NCBI RefSeq assembly: GCF_037027585.1
Contig: NZ_JAXCLE010000002.1
Span: 310,001 to 374,000 of the forward strand
Origin: Solibacillus ferritrahens
Lineage (GTDB): Bacteria; Bacillota; Bacilli; Bacillales_A; Planococcaceae
Length of the DNA: 64,000 bases
Reading direction: 5' to 3'
Shown: in pieces, positions 15,088 to 23,910 of the stretch
How positions within the stretch are numbered: the first letter of the stretch is position 1
Layout: every line of letters begins with the position of its first letter
Translations under genes and position numbers: made by a program
The notes under the pieces: model-generated
Databases searched by the model: none
What the model was told of the DNA's origin: nothing
What the model saw: only the letters and a program-made list of their open reading frames with translations

Positions 15088-16128
15088 ATGTTGAAAAAGT
15101 TAAATGTTGCGGTAGTAGGAGCAACTGGGGCAGTTGGTACAAAAATGATGGAGAAATTAGTGGAACGTAAATTTCCGATTGCATCTATTAAATTTTTAGC
15201 CTCTGCTCGTTCGGCAGGTAATAAAATAGAATTCAACGGTGAAACATATACAATAGAAGAAGCAAAACCGGAAAGCTTTGAAGGTATTGATATTGCTTTA
15301 TTTTCTGCAGGTGGCGCTGTTTCGGAGGCTTTGGCACCCGAAGCAGCAAAACGCGGCGCAATTGTAATTGATAATACGAGCCACTTCCGTATGGATCCGG
15401 AAGTACCGCTTGTAGTACCTGAAGTAAATCGCCATGCATTAAAGACAATTCCTAAAGGGATTATAGCAAACCCAAACTGTTCGACAATTCAAATGGTCGC
15501 AGCATTACAGCCAATCCGTGAAAAGTTCGGCTTAACAAAAATTGTCGTATCGACATATCAGGCTGTATCAGGTTCAGGTATAGCAGCGATTGAAGAATTG
15601 CGCGATCAAAGTACACAATGGGATGCAGGAAAAAACGTAGAAGCAAATGTTCTTCCTGTGAAATCCGATAAAAAGCATTATCCAATCGCTCGTAATGTCA
15701 TTCCGCAAATTGATAAGTTTACGGATAATGGCTTTACATATGAAGAAATGAAAATGATTAACGAAACAAAAAAAATTATGGAAGCACCTGAATTAAAAGT
15801 TGCTGCTACTTGTGTCCGTGTTCCTGTCGTATCTGGCCACTCGGAATCAGTGTATATTGAGCTTGAGGAAGAAGCGACAGTACAGCAGATTTTCGACGTA
15901 TTAAAAGATGCTCCAGGAATCGTTTTACAGGATGATACAGCACAGCAAGTTTATCCTATGCCAATATTTGCAGAAAACGAAGAACCGACATTCGTTGGAC
16001 GTATTCGCCAAGATTTGGACAATAAAAAAGGATTCCACTTATGGATTGTGTCAGATAACTTACTAAAAGGTGCTGCACTTAATTCAATTCAAATTGCAGA
16101 AGCTATGCTAGAGGATAACTTACTATAA
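15088..16128 (+). CDS. asd: Aspartate-semialdehyde dehydrogenase
   Basis: 346 residues. NADP-binding start VAVVGATGAVGTKMMEKL, catalytic cysteine in NPNCSTIQMV (~residue 131), the downstream active-site histidine in VSGHSESVYIE, and TYQAVSGSG. It reduces aspartyl phosphate to the semialdehyde, the branch point to lysine, diaminopimelate, dipicolinate and threonine. It stands 15 bp before dapA. The aspartokinase gene dapG that lies between them in B. subtilis is missing here and must be supplied from elsewhere. Confidence 0.98.
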   Translation: MLKKLNVAVVGATGAVGTKMMEKLVERKFPIASIKFLASARSAGNKIEFNGETYTIEEAKPESFEGIDIALFSAGGAVSEALAPEAAKRGAIVIDNTSHFRMDPEVPLVVPEVNRHALKTIPKGIIANPNCSTIQMVAALQPIREKFGLTKIVVSTYQAVSGSGIAAIEELRDQSTQWDAGKNVEANVLPVKSDKKHYPIARNVIPQIDKFTDNGFTYEEMKMINETKKIMEAPELKVAATCVRVPVVSGHSESVYIELEEEATVQQIFDVLKDAPGIVLQDDTAQQVYPMPIFAENEEPTFVGRIRQDLDNKKGFHLWIVSDNLLKGAALNSIQIAEAMLEDNLL

Positions 16129-16143
16129 GGGGAGGATTTAGTA

Positions 16144-17055
16144 ATGGATTTTGGACGAATTGGTACAGCGATGATTACACCGTTTAAAAAGGACGGCACG
16201 ATTAATTATCCTGAATTAGAGCGAATTATTAACCATTTGATTGACAATGGCACAGATTCAATTATCGCTTGTGGAACAACTTCAGAAAACCCAACGATGT
16301 CAACAGAGGAAAAAATTGAGGTCGTTCGTTTTACTGTGGAAAAAGTGGCAGGTCGTGTGCCTGTTATTGCAGGTACAGGAGATAATGAAACTGCCTATTC
16401 AATTATGATGACACATAAAGCTGAAGAAAATGGCGCAAATGGCATTATGCTCGTTACACCATATTATAACAAGCCAAACCAGCGCGGTATGTATGCTCAC
16501 TTTGAAACTATTGCCAAGGAAACAACACTACCTATAATGCTATATAATGTACCTGGTCGAACGGGTGCAAATATTTTAGCGGAAACAACTATTGCATTAA
16601 GCAAGGATGTACCGAATATTACATGCATTAAAGAAGCGAGCGGCAATTTAGATCAAATGGGTGATATTATTGAAAATGTCGATTCGGATTTCTTCGTATA
16701 CTCAGGAGATGACGGGTTGACGTTACCATTACTTGCAATCGGCGGTCGTGGCATCATATCAGTTGCTTCACATGTAGTCGGAAAAGATATGCAGCAAATG
16801 ATTCGTGCTTTTGAAGAAGGTCGTCATCAGGAAGCTGCCCAGATTCACCGTGCCTTACTACCACTAGTCCGTGCATTATTTGCACAGCCTAATCCATCAC
16901 CAATTAAGTATGCAATGACAAAATTAGGCTTTGATACATTAGATGTTCGAATGCCAATGATGGAAATGCTACCTGAAGAAAAAGCTGCATTTGATGAAAT
17001 TTGGAATACGTATCAGGCAAAAGCAGAACAGTTCCGCGCTCTACAAACAAACTAA
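16144..17055 (+). CDS. dapA: 4-hydroxy-tetrahydrodipicolinate synthase
   Basis: 303-residue TIM-barrel lyase. Pyruvate-binding GTTSENPTMS, YNVPGRTG with the catalytic tyrosine, and the Schiff-base lysine in CIKEASGNLDQM. It condenses pyruvate with aspartate semialdehyde, giving precursor for lysine, cell wall and, through DpaAB, spore dipicolinate. The ATG follows GGGGAGGAT. Last gene of the run, closed by a strong terminator. Confidence 0.98.
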   Translation: MDFGRIGTAMITPFKKDGTINYPELERIINHLIDNGTDSIIACGTTSENPTMSTEEKIEVVRFTVEKVAGRVPVIAGTGDNETAYSIMMTHKAEENGANGIMLVTPYYNKPNQRGMYAHFETIAKETTLPIMLYNVPGRTGANILAETTIALSKDVPNITCIKEASGNLDQMGDIIENVDSDFFVYSGDDGLTLPLLAIGGRGIISVASHVVGKDMQQMIRAFEEGRHQEAAQIHRALLPLVRALFAQPNPSPIKYAMTKLGFDTLDVRMPMMEMLPEEKAAFDEIWNTYQAKAEQFRALQTN

Positions 17056-17060
17056 TAAGT

Positions 17061-17102
17061 AAACAACCACTACTTTCAAAAGGAGGTAGTGGTTGTTTTT
17101 TT
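17061..17102 (+). terminator. Terminator of asd-dapA
   Basis: AACAACCACTAC and GTAGTGGTTGTT arms (17062-17073 with 17086-17097) followed by TTTTTTT. Confidence 0.93.
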
Positions 17103-17298
17103 ATAAGTAATATAAATCGATTAGAACGCACAATATGTTATATTGAGAATAACAAACTCTTTAGGCACTGTAATAGTTTTAGTTTTACATATTTTTCATA
17201 AAAAAGATAAAATCACTTTTTTATTTGTACTAACGACATTCTCACCGTATAATGAAGTTTAAGTGGTTGCTGTTCGGAACAATTTAGGAGGAAATAAA

Positions 17299-18966
17299 GT
17301 GACAAAAACAAAAAATGAACTAATCCGTGTCATTCCATTAGGTGGAGTTGGCGAAATCGGAAAATCAATGTATGTAATAGAAATCGATGAAGAGCTATTC
17401 GTAGTAGACAGTGGGCTCATGTTCCCAGAGGACGAAATGCTGGGCATAGATATTGTAATTCCAGATATTACTTATTTAGAGGAAAACAAAGATCGCGTAA
17501 AAGGCATTTTCCTTACGCACGGACATGAAGATGCAATTGGATCGATTGCGTATGTATTGAAAAAGGTAAAGGCACCTGTGTACGGGTCTAAATTAACAAT
17601 TGCACTGGCAAAAGAGCATTTAAAAGAATTGCCGGCACCATATCAGGTGAAATTCTTTGAAGTAACGAGCAATAGCCGTATGAACTTTAATTCAACGTAT
17701 GTGACATTCTTCCATACGACACATAGTATTCCTGATTCTTTAGGTATTGTGTTCCATACTTCCGAAGGGGCAATCGTTCATACTGGTGAATTTAAATTTG
17801 ACCAATCGGCAACAGGCAAGTTTAAGCCGGATTTAGCGAAAATGGCGATGCTTGGAGAAGAAGGCGTCTTTATGCTTTTATCGGAGTCTATTGAAGCAGA
17901 ACGCCCAGGCTATACAACAAGTGAAGCGGTTGTTGCAGAAGAATTGCAAAAAACGTTCCACTCGGCACCAGGCAGAATTATAGTAGCACTATATGCTTCC
18001 AATTTCATTCGTATTCAGCAGGTATTTAAACAAGCTGCTTCATCGCACCGAAAAGTTGCAGTAGTAGGGAAATCTTTGGAGAAAATTGTCGATATCGGGG
18101 TTAACTTAGGATATTTGGAAGTGGACGATGAAATCATTGTGCCAGTAAATGAAATCCATAAATATCAGGACGATGAAATCATTGTGATGGCAACAGGCAA
18201 TAAAGGCGAGCCACTTGATGCACTTGATAAAATTGTCCGTAAACATCACCGAGATATTAAAATAAAAAATACAGATACAGTATTAATTACATTCACACCT
18301 TCACCAAGCATGGAAGTGCAGATGTACAATACAATGAACCAGCTTGCAAAAGCGGGCGCAAACGTCATGACTTCAAATAAGAAAGTACATGTATCGGGTC
18401 ACGGTAGTGCAGAAGATTTAAAATTAATGCTTAACTTTATGAAGCCTAAATACTTTGTGCCAATTCAAGGAGAGTACCGTATGCTAATTGCGCACTCTAA
18501 GTTGGCGCAACAAGTAGGTTTACAAAAGTCACAAATTTTCATCGCGGATAAAGGCGATATTATCGAATACAAAAACGGTAAAATGCGCATGACAGGCCGT
18601 GTACAAGCCGGAAATGTTCTGATTGACGGAATTGGAGTAGGCGATGTAGGAAATATCGTACTACGTGATCGTAAGTTACTTTCTCAAGATGGAATTTTTA
18701 TTGTCGTTGTGACACTGAACCGTGCACAGAAGAAAATTGCATCAGGTCCGGAAATTTTATCACGTGGATTTGTTTATGTGCGTGAGTCAGAGCAGTTAAT
18801 GGAAGAAGCGGCTGACATGGCACGTGAAGTAATTGAAAAATACGTTGGCAAAGAAACGTTTGAATGGACGAATATTAAACAGGAAATACGAGATACATTA
18901 AATCAATACTTATTCCAAAAAACAAAGCGTCGTCCGATGATCATTCCAATTATTATGGAATATTAA
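17299..18966 (+). CDS. rnjB: Ribonuclease J2
   Basis: 555 residues of the metallo-beta-lactamase/beta-CASP RNase J family. The metal motif reads THGHEDAIG: the final histidine of the usual HXHXDH is alanine, which points to the less active J2 paralogue rather than J1. The beta-CASP region (LLSESIEAERPGYTTSE, VSGHGSAEDLKLML) and the ending RRPMIIPIIMEY also fit J2. It works in a complex with RNase J1 and RNase Y in mRNA and rRNA turnover. The ORF could start at 17263, but the TAGGAGGA site precedes the GTG at 17299. In B. subtilis rnjB (ymfA) also follows dapA. Confidence 0.93.
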   Translation: MTKTKNELIRVIPLGGVGEIGKSMYVIEIDEELFVVDSGLMFPEDEMLGIDIVIPDITYLEENKDRVKGIFLTHGHEDAIGSIAYVLKKVKAPVYGSKLTIALAKEHLKELPAPYQVKFFEVTSNSRMNFNSTYVTFFHTTHSIPDSLGIVFHTSEGAIVHTGEFKFDQSATGKFKPDLAKMAMLGEEGVFMLLSESIEAERPGYTTSEAVVAEELQKTFHSAPGRIIVALYASNFIRIQQVFKQAASSHRKVAVVGKSLEKIVDIGVNLGYLEVDDEIIVPVNEIHKYQDDEIIVMATGNKGEPLDALDKIVRKHHRDIKIKNTDTVLITFTPSPSMEVQMYNTMNQLAKAGANVMTSNKKVHVSGHGSAEDLKLMLNFMKPKYFVPIQGEYRMLIAHSKLAQQVGLQKSQIFIADKGDIIEYKNGKMRMTGRVQAGNVLIDGIGVGDVGNIVLRDRKLLSQDGIFIVVVTLNRAQKKIASGPEILSRGFVYVRESEQLMEEAADMAREVIEKYVGKETFEWTNIKQEIRDTLNQYLFQKTKRRPMIIPIIMEY

Positions 18967-19036
18967 TCAATTCAATTACACAATGGCGTAATTGCGTCAG
19001 TTTGTTTGAAGGCAGTGCAAGCTGCTGAATGAAGAT

Positions 19037-19078
19037 AAAAAGGGTTTTCTTACTATTTGCGTGAGAAAACCCTTTTTC
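19037..19078 (+). terminator. Terminator of rnjB
   Basis: AAAAAGGGTTTTCT (19037-19050) pairs with AGAAAACCCTTTTT (19064-19077). Symmetric A and T tracts. Confidence 0.92.
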
Positions 19079-19206
19079 TAACTTAATTTCAGTACGATCC
19101 TAGCAAAAGACGAAGGATATGATGAAATTACTATAGGGAAAATGGAAGCCAAATGTATAAGTTCGGCGTTTATCATTAGGAACAACTTGAAGTAGGTGAA
19201 CATCAA

Positions 19207-21489
19207 TTGGAAAGAAAGAGAAATATTAAATCAAAACCAAAAGCAAAGCCATCCTTAAAAGCAAAGAGTAAAGAGGAAATGCATCCACTTGCATATGAAA
19301 TTATCGGAGTGCTGCTGATCGCCATAGCTATTATCGAGTTTTTAGAATTTGGTCTGGTTGGTAGATGGCTCCATTCATTGGCGATGTTTTTCTTTGGGAA
19401 TTTGCATTTCATTATTCCGTTACTATGCTTTTTAGTCGCAGGAATGTTAATGGTAAAACGACGTGGAGTCGCTTTTAATACCCGTGTTGTTTATGGAGTG
19501 CTTTTTGTCGGGGCAAGCTTAACGATATTTAGTCATGGCTTGTTATTTGAACAATTACTTGCCACAAATACGTTGCTGTCAAATTCGGTATTAAAGGAAA
19601 CTTGGAGAATACTAATCAGTATGGAGGGCATTACGAATCGTAGTAACTCTCTTGGCGGTGGCATGATTGGCGGGATTTTATTTAGTATGTTCCATGTGCT
19701 GTTTGATGCATCGGGTACAAAAATTGCCGCATTCGTATTAATGGCAATTGGTTTTATTTTGATTACCGGTAAAGCACTCGTTCCGTTACTAATGGAAAAA
19801 GCACCAGATATTAAGAGCACATTGAAAAGAACGAAACGAAGCAAATTAAGTAAGGCAAATGCCGAAAGCAAAAAAAAAGTTCGACGTTCTAATGTAGAGC
19901 CACCCATGGAAGAAGAAGATGCCGCGGATTTGGAACAACTAATTATTACAGCCGCACCAGTCCGACAGGAGCCGATTATTTCAAATTTTGTGGAGCAAGT
20001 AAAACAAGAGAAACAAAAAGACATCGATGTGGAAGAAGTACCATTGAGTGAGCCGATTATTAGTATGGAGTCCAATACAGATCAAACGTATATGCTGCCA
20101 TCCCTTCAATTATTAAATGCACCGCCTGAACACGATCAAAGTGGGGAATATTCGGTCATTCAAATGAACGCTAAAAAGCTGGAACAAACTTTTTTAAGCT
20201 TCGGTGTAAAAGCAAAAGTTACGCAAGTCCATTTAGGACCGGCAGTAACAAAATATGAGGTTTTGCCAGATACAGGCGTGAAAGTAAGTAAAATAGTTGG
20301 TCTGCAGGATGATTTAGCACTCGCGCTAGCTGCAAAGGATATTCGGATTGAAGCGCCGATACCCGGAAAGTCTGCCATTGGGATAGAAGTTCCAAACAGT
20401 GAAGTTGCTATGGTCACGTTACGTGAAGTAATTGAAGCAAACGAACAAGTAAAAGTAGGCTCAAAGTTGTTCGTTAGTTTAGGCCGGGATGTCACAGGTC
20501 AATCCATTTCCGCTGAATTGAATAAAATGCCACATTTACTCGTTGCTGGTTCTACAGGTAGTGGTAAAAGTGTATGTATTAATGGCATTATTATATCGGT
20601 GTTAATGCGTGCTAAGCCAAGCGAAGTGAAAATGATGATGATTGATCCAAAAATGGTAGAGCTCAGTGTGTACAATGGGATTCCACATTTATTGGCCCCT
20701 GTTGTAACTGATGCAAGAAAAGCTGCCCAAGCATTGCAAAAAGTAGTTTCGGAAATGGAACGCCGCTATGATTTATTTTCGCACTCGGGTACAAGAAATA
20801 TCGAAGGCTATAATGATTTCATTGAGATGAACAATGAAGGGTTGTCTGAAAAACAGCCAAAACTACCGTATATTGTCGTTATTGTGGATGAGCTGGCAGA
20901 CTTAATGATGGTCGCTTCTAGTGAAGTGGAGGACGCAATTACAAGGCTTGCACAAATGGCCCGAGCTGCAGGAATCCATCTTATCATTGCTACGCAACGA
21001 CCATCTGTAGATGTTATTACTGGAATAATAAAAGCCAATATCCCATCACGAATTGCATTTGCCGTTTCTTCCGCAGTAGATTCACGGACGATTTTGGATA
21101 TGGGTGGTGCTGAACGTTTGCTTGGACGAGGGGATATGCTGTACTTACCAGCAGGTGCATCCAAGCCAGTACGTGTTCAAGGGGCTTTTGTAAGTGATCA
21201 GGAAGTGGAAAAAGTGATAGGAAGTGTCATCCAGCAGCAAAAAGCACAGTACGAGGAAGCAATGATTCCTACAGATGAACCGATAATAGATGCAATGGAT
21301 GAAACCGATGAATTATATGATGATGCAGTTCAACTTGTAATGGAAATGCAAACCGCATCTGTCTCTTTATTGCAGCGCCGATTTAGAATCGGATACTCAC
21401 GGGCTGCGCGAATTGTCGATCAAATGGAACAGCGCGGCATCGTAGGACCACCAGAAGGAAGCAAACCACGTCAAGTTTTAAAGTATTAG
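19207..21489 (+). CDS. spoIIIE: DNA translocase FtsK/SpoIIIE
   Basis: 760 residues. A basic cytoplasmic start, four membrane helices (about residues 27-195), a charged linker (~205-300), the RecA-like motor with Walker A GSTGSGKS (~448) and Walker B VVIVDELADLMMV, and a C-terminal gamma winged helix (SVSLLQRRFRIGYSRAARIVDQME) that reads orienting DNA sequences. It pumps the chromosome into the forespore across the septum. Start is a TTG at 19207 preceded by AGGTGA; the alternatives further in would cut the family N-terminus. Position after rnjB matches B. subtilis. Confidence 0.95.
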   Translation: MERKRNIKSKPKAKPSLKAKSKEEMHPLAYEIIGVLLIAIAIIEFLEFGLVGRWLHSLAMFFFGNLHFIIPLLCFLVAGMLMVKRRGVAFNTRVVYGVLFVGASLTIFSHGLLFEQLLATNTLLSNSVLKETWRILISMEGITNRSNSLGGGMIGGILFSMFHVLFDASGTKIAAFVLMAIGFILITGKALVPLLMEKAPDIKSTLKRTKRSKLSKANAESKKKVRRSNVEPPMEEEDAADLEQLIITAAPVRQEPIISNFVEQVKQEKQKDIDVEEVPLSEPIISMESNTDQTYMLPSLQLLNAPPEHDQSGEYSVIQMNAKKLEQTFLSFGVKAKVTQVHLGPAVTKYEVLPDTGVKVSKIVGLQDDLALALAAKDIRIEAPIPGKSAIGIEVPNSEVAMVTLREVIEANEQVKVGSKLFVSLGRDVTGQSISAELNKMPHLLVAGSTGSGKSVCINGIIISVLMRAKPSEVKMMMIDPKMVELSVYNGIPHLLAPVVTDARKAAQALQKVVSEMERRYDLFSHSGTRNIEGYNDFIEMNNEGLSEKQPKLPYIVVIVDELADLMMVASSEVEDAITRLAQMARAAGIHLIIATQRPSVDVITGIIKANIPSRIAFAVSSAVDSRTILDMGGAERLLGRGDMLYLPAGASKPVRVQGAFVSDQEVEKVIGSVIQQQKAQYEEAMIPTDEPIIDAMDETDELYDDAVQLVMEMQTASVSLLQRRFRIGYSRAARIVDQMEQRGIVGPPEGSKPRQVLKY

Positions 21490-21527
21490 AAAGCCCGTTA
21501 TAACGGACTATTTCAATATTTCTGAAT

Positions 21528-21582
21528 ATATCATTTTCTATAAGTTTTCAAATAAATTCGCTAAATTTTCACAATAACATAA
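21528..21582. promoter_or_regulatory. Possible CodY-like boxes upstream of the GntR-nup cluster
   Basis: Two segments (about 21532-21546 and 21567-21581) each match the 15-bp CodY consensus AATTTTCWGAAAATT at 11 of 15 positions. CodY is known to control the nup guanosine importer in B. subtilis. Four mismatches in AT-rich DNA is weak evidence. Confidence 0.3.
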
Positions 21583-21656
21583 CACATTTAAAGAAATATG
21601 TTTTCTTTTTACGGTGAAAGTGTTATATTATTCACGAATTAGTAGGAATGTTGTAC

Positions 21657-21670
21657 ATCAGATGTCTGAT
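21657..21670. promoter_or_regulatory. Palindrome before the GntR gene (candidate autoregulatory operator)
   Basis: Perfect palindrome ATCAGA-TG-TCTGAT, 26 bp before the start codon of the HutC-type GntR gene. Its position suits self-repression. The binding protein is inferred, not known. Confidence 0.5.
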
Positions 21671-21695
21671 CTCTATGTTATGGTGGTGATACTAA

Positions 21696-22424
21696 ATGAC
21701 AATTAAAGCGGATCATCGTCATCTATACTTACAAGTTATTGACCGTTTAAAATCAGATATAGATAAAGGGATTTATTGTGAAAACGAAAAATTACCTTCT
21801 GAATTTGAACTTTCAAAAACACTCGGAGTAAGTCGTGCAACGCTTCGTGAAGCACTTCGACTGTTAGAAGAAGAAAATATCATAGTCCGTCGTCATGGAG
21901 TAGGAACATTTGTAAATCCAAAGCCAGTATTTTCATCAGGCATTGAACAATTATCGAGTGTATCATCTATGATAGAAAACGCTGGGATGAAGCCGGGCAC
22001 AATTTTTATTAGTGCAAAGGAAGAAACGGCAACGGAAGATGATGTGGAACGCTTCCAAACGGACATTGATGACAATGTTATCACGATTGAACGTGTAAGG
22101 ACGGCAGACAATGAGCCAGTTGTCTACTGTGTAGACAAAGTACCGGCAAGTTTACTGCCAAAAGAATTTATAAGTGATCAAAACGTTTCAATATTTTCGG
22201 CATTAGAGCAAACTGGTGCCATCCGTGTCGCATATGCGGTGACCTATATTGATCCTGTAGGCTTCCATGATGAAGTATCGCCGATATTAAAATGTGGCCC
22301 GGAAACATCTTTACTTGTATTGAAACAGCTACACTATGACGAAAGTGATCGTGTAGTGCTTTATTCAAAAAATTATTTCAGAGCTGACAAATTTAGTTTC
22401 CATGTAGTACGAAAACGGGTGTAG
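21696..22424 (+). CDS. ymfC: GntR-family transcriptional regulator, HutC subfamily (YmfC-like)
   Basis: 242 residues: winged-helix domain (YLQVIDRLKSDIDKGIYCENEKLPSEFELSKTLGVSRATLREAL...) and a C-terminal UTRA effector domain (~90-240) that binds a small ligand. ymfC stands in the same place after spoIIIE in B. subtilis. Here it lies 61 bp before a nucleoside ABC importer, so a role in controlling that importer in response to a nucleoside or sugar is a reasonable inference. ATG at 21696 follows GGTGGTG. Confidence 0.85.
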   Translation: MTIKADHRHLYLQVIDRLKSDIDKGIYCENEKLPSEFELSKTLGVSRATLREALRLLEEENIIVRRHGVGTFVNPKPVFSSGIEQLSSVSSMIENAGMKPGTIFISAKEETATEDDVERFQTDIDDNVITIERVRTADNEPVVYCVDKVPASLLPKEFISDQNVSIFSALEQTGAIRVAYAVTYIDPVGFHDEVSPILKCGPETSLLVLKQLHYDESDRVVLYSKNYFRADKFSFHVVRKRV

Positions 22425-22485
22425 AACAATAATTTCTATTATTTAATTCCTGCTAATATCAATTACCTTTGAGGGGGACTCATTA

Positions 22486-23592
22486 ATGAAAAAGCGTAAA
22501 TTTGGTTTATTAATTTCATCTGTAGTAGCAACTGGAGCAATCTTAGCTGCATGTGGTACCGACGAAGAAAAAACGGATTCAAAAGACACTTCAAACAATG
22601 ATACTGGTTCTGAAACAAACACTGGTTCTGGCGACGATGTATTTTCTATCGCAATGGTAACGGATGTTGGTGGCGTTGACGACAAATCATTCAACCAATC
22701 AGCTTGGGAAGGTGTTCAGAAGTTTGGTGCTGACAACGGCTTATCTAAAGGTAACGGTGGTTTCGATTACTTACAGTCACAATCAGATGCTGATTACAAT
22801 ACAAACTTAAACAACTTATTACGCCGTGACTTCGATTTAGTATTCGGTGTTGGTTTCATGATGGCTGACGCAATGTTAGAAGTAGCAAATGAAAATCCAG
22901 ATTCACAATTAGCATTAATTGACTCTGCTGACGTAACTGCGCCTAACTTAGTGAATATTCTTTTCAAAGAGCAAGAAGGTGCATACTTAGCGGGTGTAGT
23001 TGCCGCTGAAATGTCTCAAACAGGTAAAATTGGTTTCGTTGGTGGCGTTGACATCCCAGTAATTAACCGCTTCCACGCTGGATTTGTTGAAGGTGCAAAA
23101 GCAGTTAACCCGGATATCGAAATTCAAGTAAACTATACAGGTGCATTTGATGATGCTTCAAAAGGTAAAATTGCTGCAAACTCTATGTACTCTTCAGGCG
23201 TAGATATTATCTTCCACGCTGCTGGTGGTACAGGTAACGGTGTATTCTCTGAAGCAAAAGAACGTAAAGCAAAAGACAAAAATGCAAACGTATGGGTAAT
23301 TGGTGTAGATGCTGACCAGTACGCTGAGGGTCAAGTAGATAGTTCAACAAACATCACATTAACTTCTATGTTAAAAGGTGTTAACAACGCAGTAGTTGAT
23401 GTAGCTAAACAAGCTAAAGAAGGTAACTTCCCAGGCGGCGAAACAATCGTTTACGGTTTAGCTGAAGATGGTGTTGGCTTAGCAGATTCTCGTGGTGCAA
23501 TTCCACAAGATGTAATGGATAAAGTAGAAGAATATAAAGAAAAAATTGCTTCAGGTGAAATTACAGTTTCTGAAGAAAAACCAAAACAATAA
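22486..23592 (+). CDS. nupN: BMP-family nucleoside-binding lipoprotein (NupN type)
   Basis: 368 residues. Signal peptide with lipobox LAAC (Cys23), then a Ser/Thr/Asp-rich linker and a PBP1/BMP domain (VTDVGGVDDKSFNQSAWEGV, GVGFMMADAM, AGGTGNGVF, GVDADQY). BMP proteins bind purine nucleosides for ABC import; B. subtilis NupN delivers guanosine. It is the first gene of a four-gene importer set. Codon use looks highly expressed relative to the neighbouring ATPase. A strong hairpin follows, which would let the binding protein be made in excess over the membrane parts. Confidence 0.92.
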   Translation: MKKRKFGLLISSVVATGAILAACGTDEEKTDSKDTSNNDTGSETNTGSGDDVFSIAMVTDVGGVDDKSFNQSAWEGVQKFGADNGLSKGNGGFDYLQSQSDADYNTNLNNLLRRDFDLVFGVGFMMADAMLEVANENPDSQLALIDSADVTAPNLVNILFKEQEGAYLAGVVAAEMSQTGKIGFVGGVDIPVINRFHAGFVEGAKAVNPDIEIQVNYTGAFDDASKGKIAANSMYSSGVDIIFHAAGGTGNGVFSEAKERKAKDKNANVWVIGVDADQYAEGQVDSSTNITLTSMLKGVNNAVVDVAKQAKEGNFPGGETIVYGLAEDGVGLADSRGAIPQDVMDKVEEYKEKIASGEITVSEEKPKQ

Positions 23593-23610
23593 TATACACT
23601 TTAACGGAGT

Positions 23611-23645
23611 AATCATCATGGGGGAATTATTCCCCTATGATGATT
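23611..23645 (+). terminator. Hairpin between nupN and nupO (partial terminator/stabiliser)
   Basis: AATCATCATGGGGGAA (23611-23626) pairs with TTCCCCTATGATGATT (23630-23645) with one G-U and a 3-nt loop. The following T-run is short and broken, so it may act as a leaky terminator or a 3'-end stabiliser of nupN mRNA. Confidence 0.7.
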
Positions 23646-23786
23646 TTCTACTGTATACAATAATTTTAAATATTCTGCAAAGTATGATTTATATTAACGG
23701 AAATTTCATAATTGTGGAAATTGTAAAAATGTAAGCGTTCTATTCCAATATAATAATGAAAAAGATATAATTGTTATGATATCGAA

Positions 23787-23854
23787 TGGTATAATTGGAA
23801 TAAAAGGTTGGAATAAAAGTTAATAGATGAAAGATTTTGTAAAAAATCTTTCAT
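23787..23854 (+). promoter_or_regulatory. Extended -10 promoter and leader hairpin of nupO
   Basis: TG-G-TATAAT at 23787-23795 is an extended -10 element without a good -35. Downstream, ATGAAAGATTTT (23827-23838) pairs with AAAATCTTTCAT (23843-23854). The rest of the 309-bp gap after nupN holds only AT-rich DNA. This suggests a second promoter for the ATPase and permease genes. Confidence 0.45.
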
Positions 23855-23910
23855 GTGTTAATTTCAAAAAAATTTTTTAAAATATAAATAAGCCTAAGGG
23901 AGTGAGTCTT

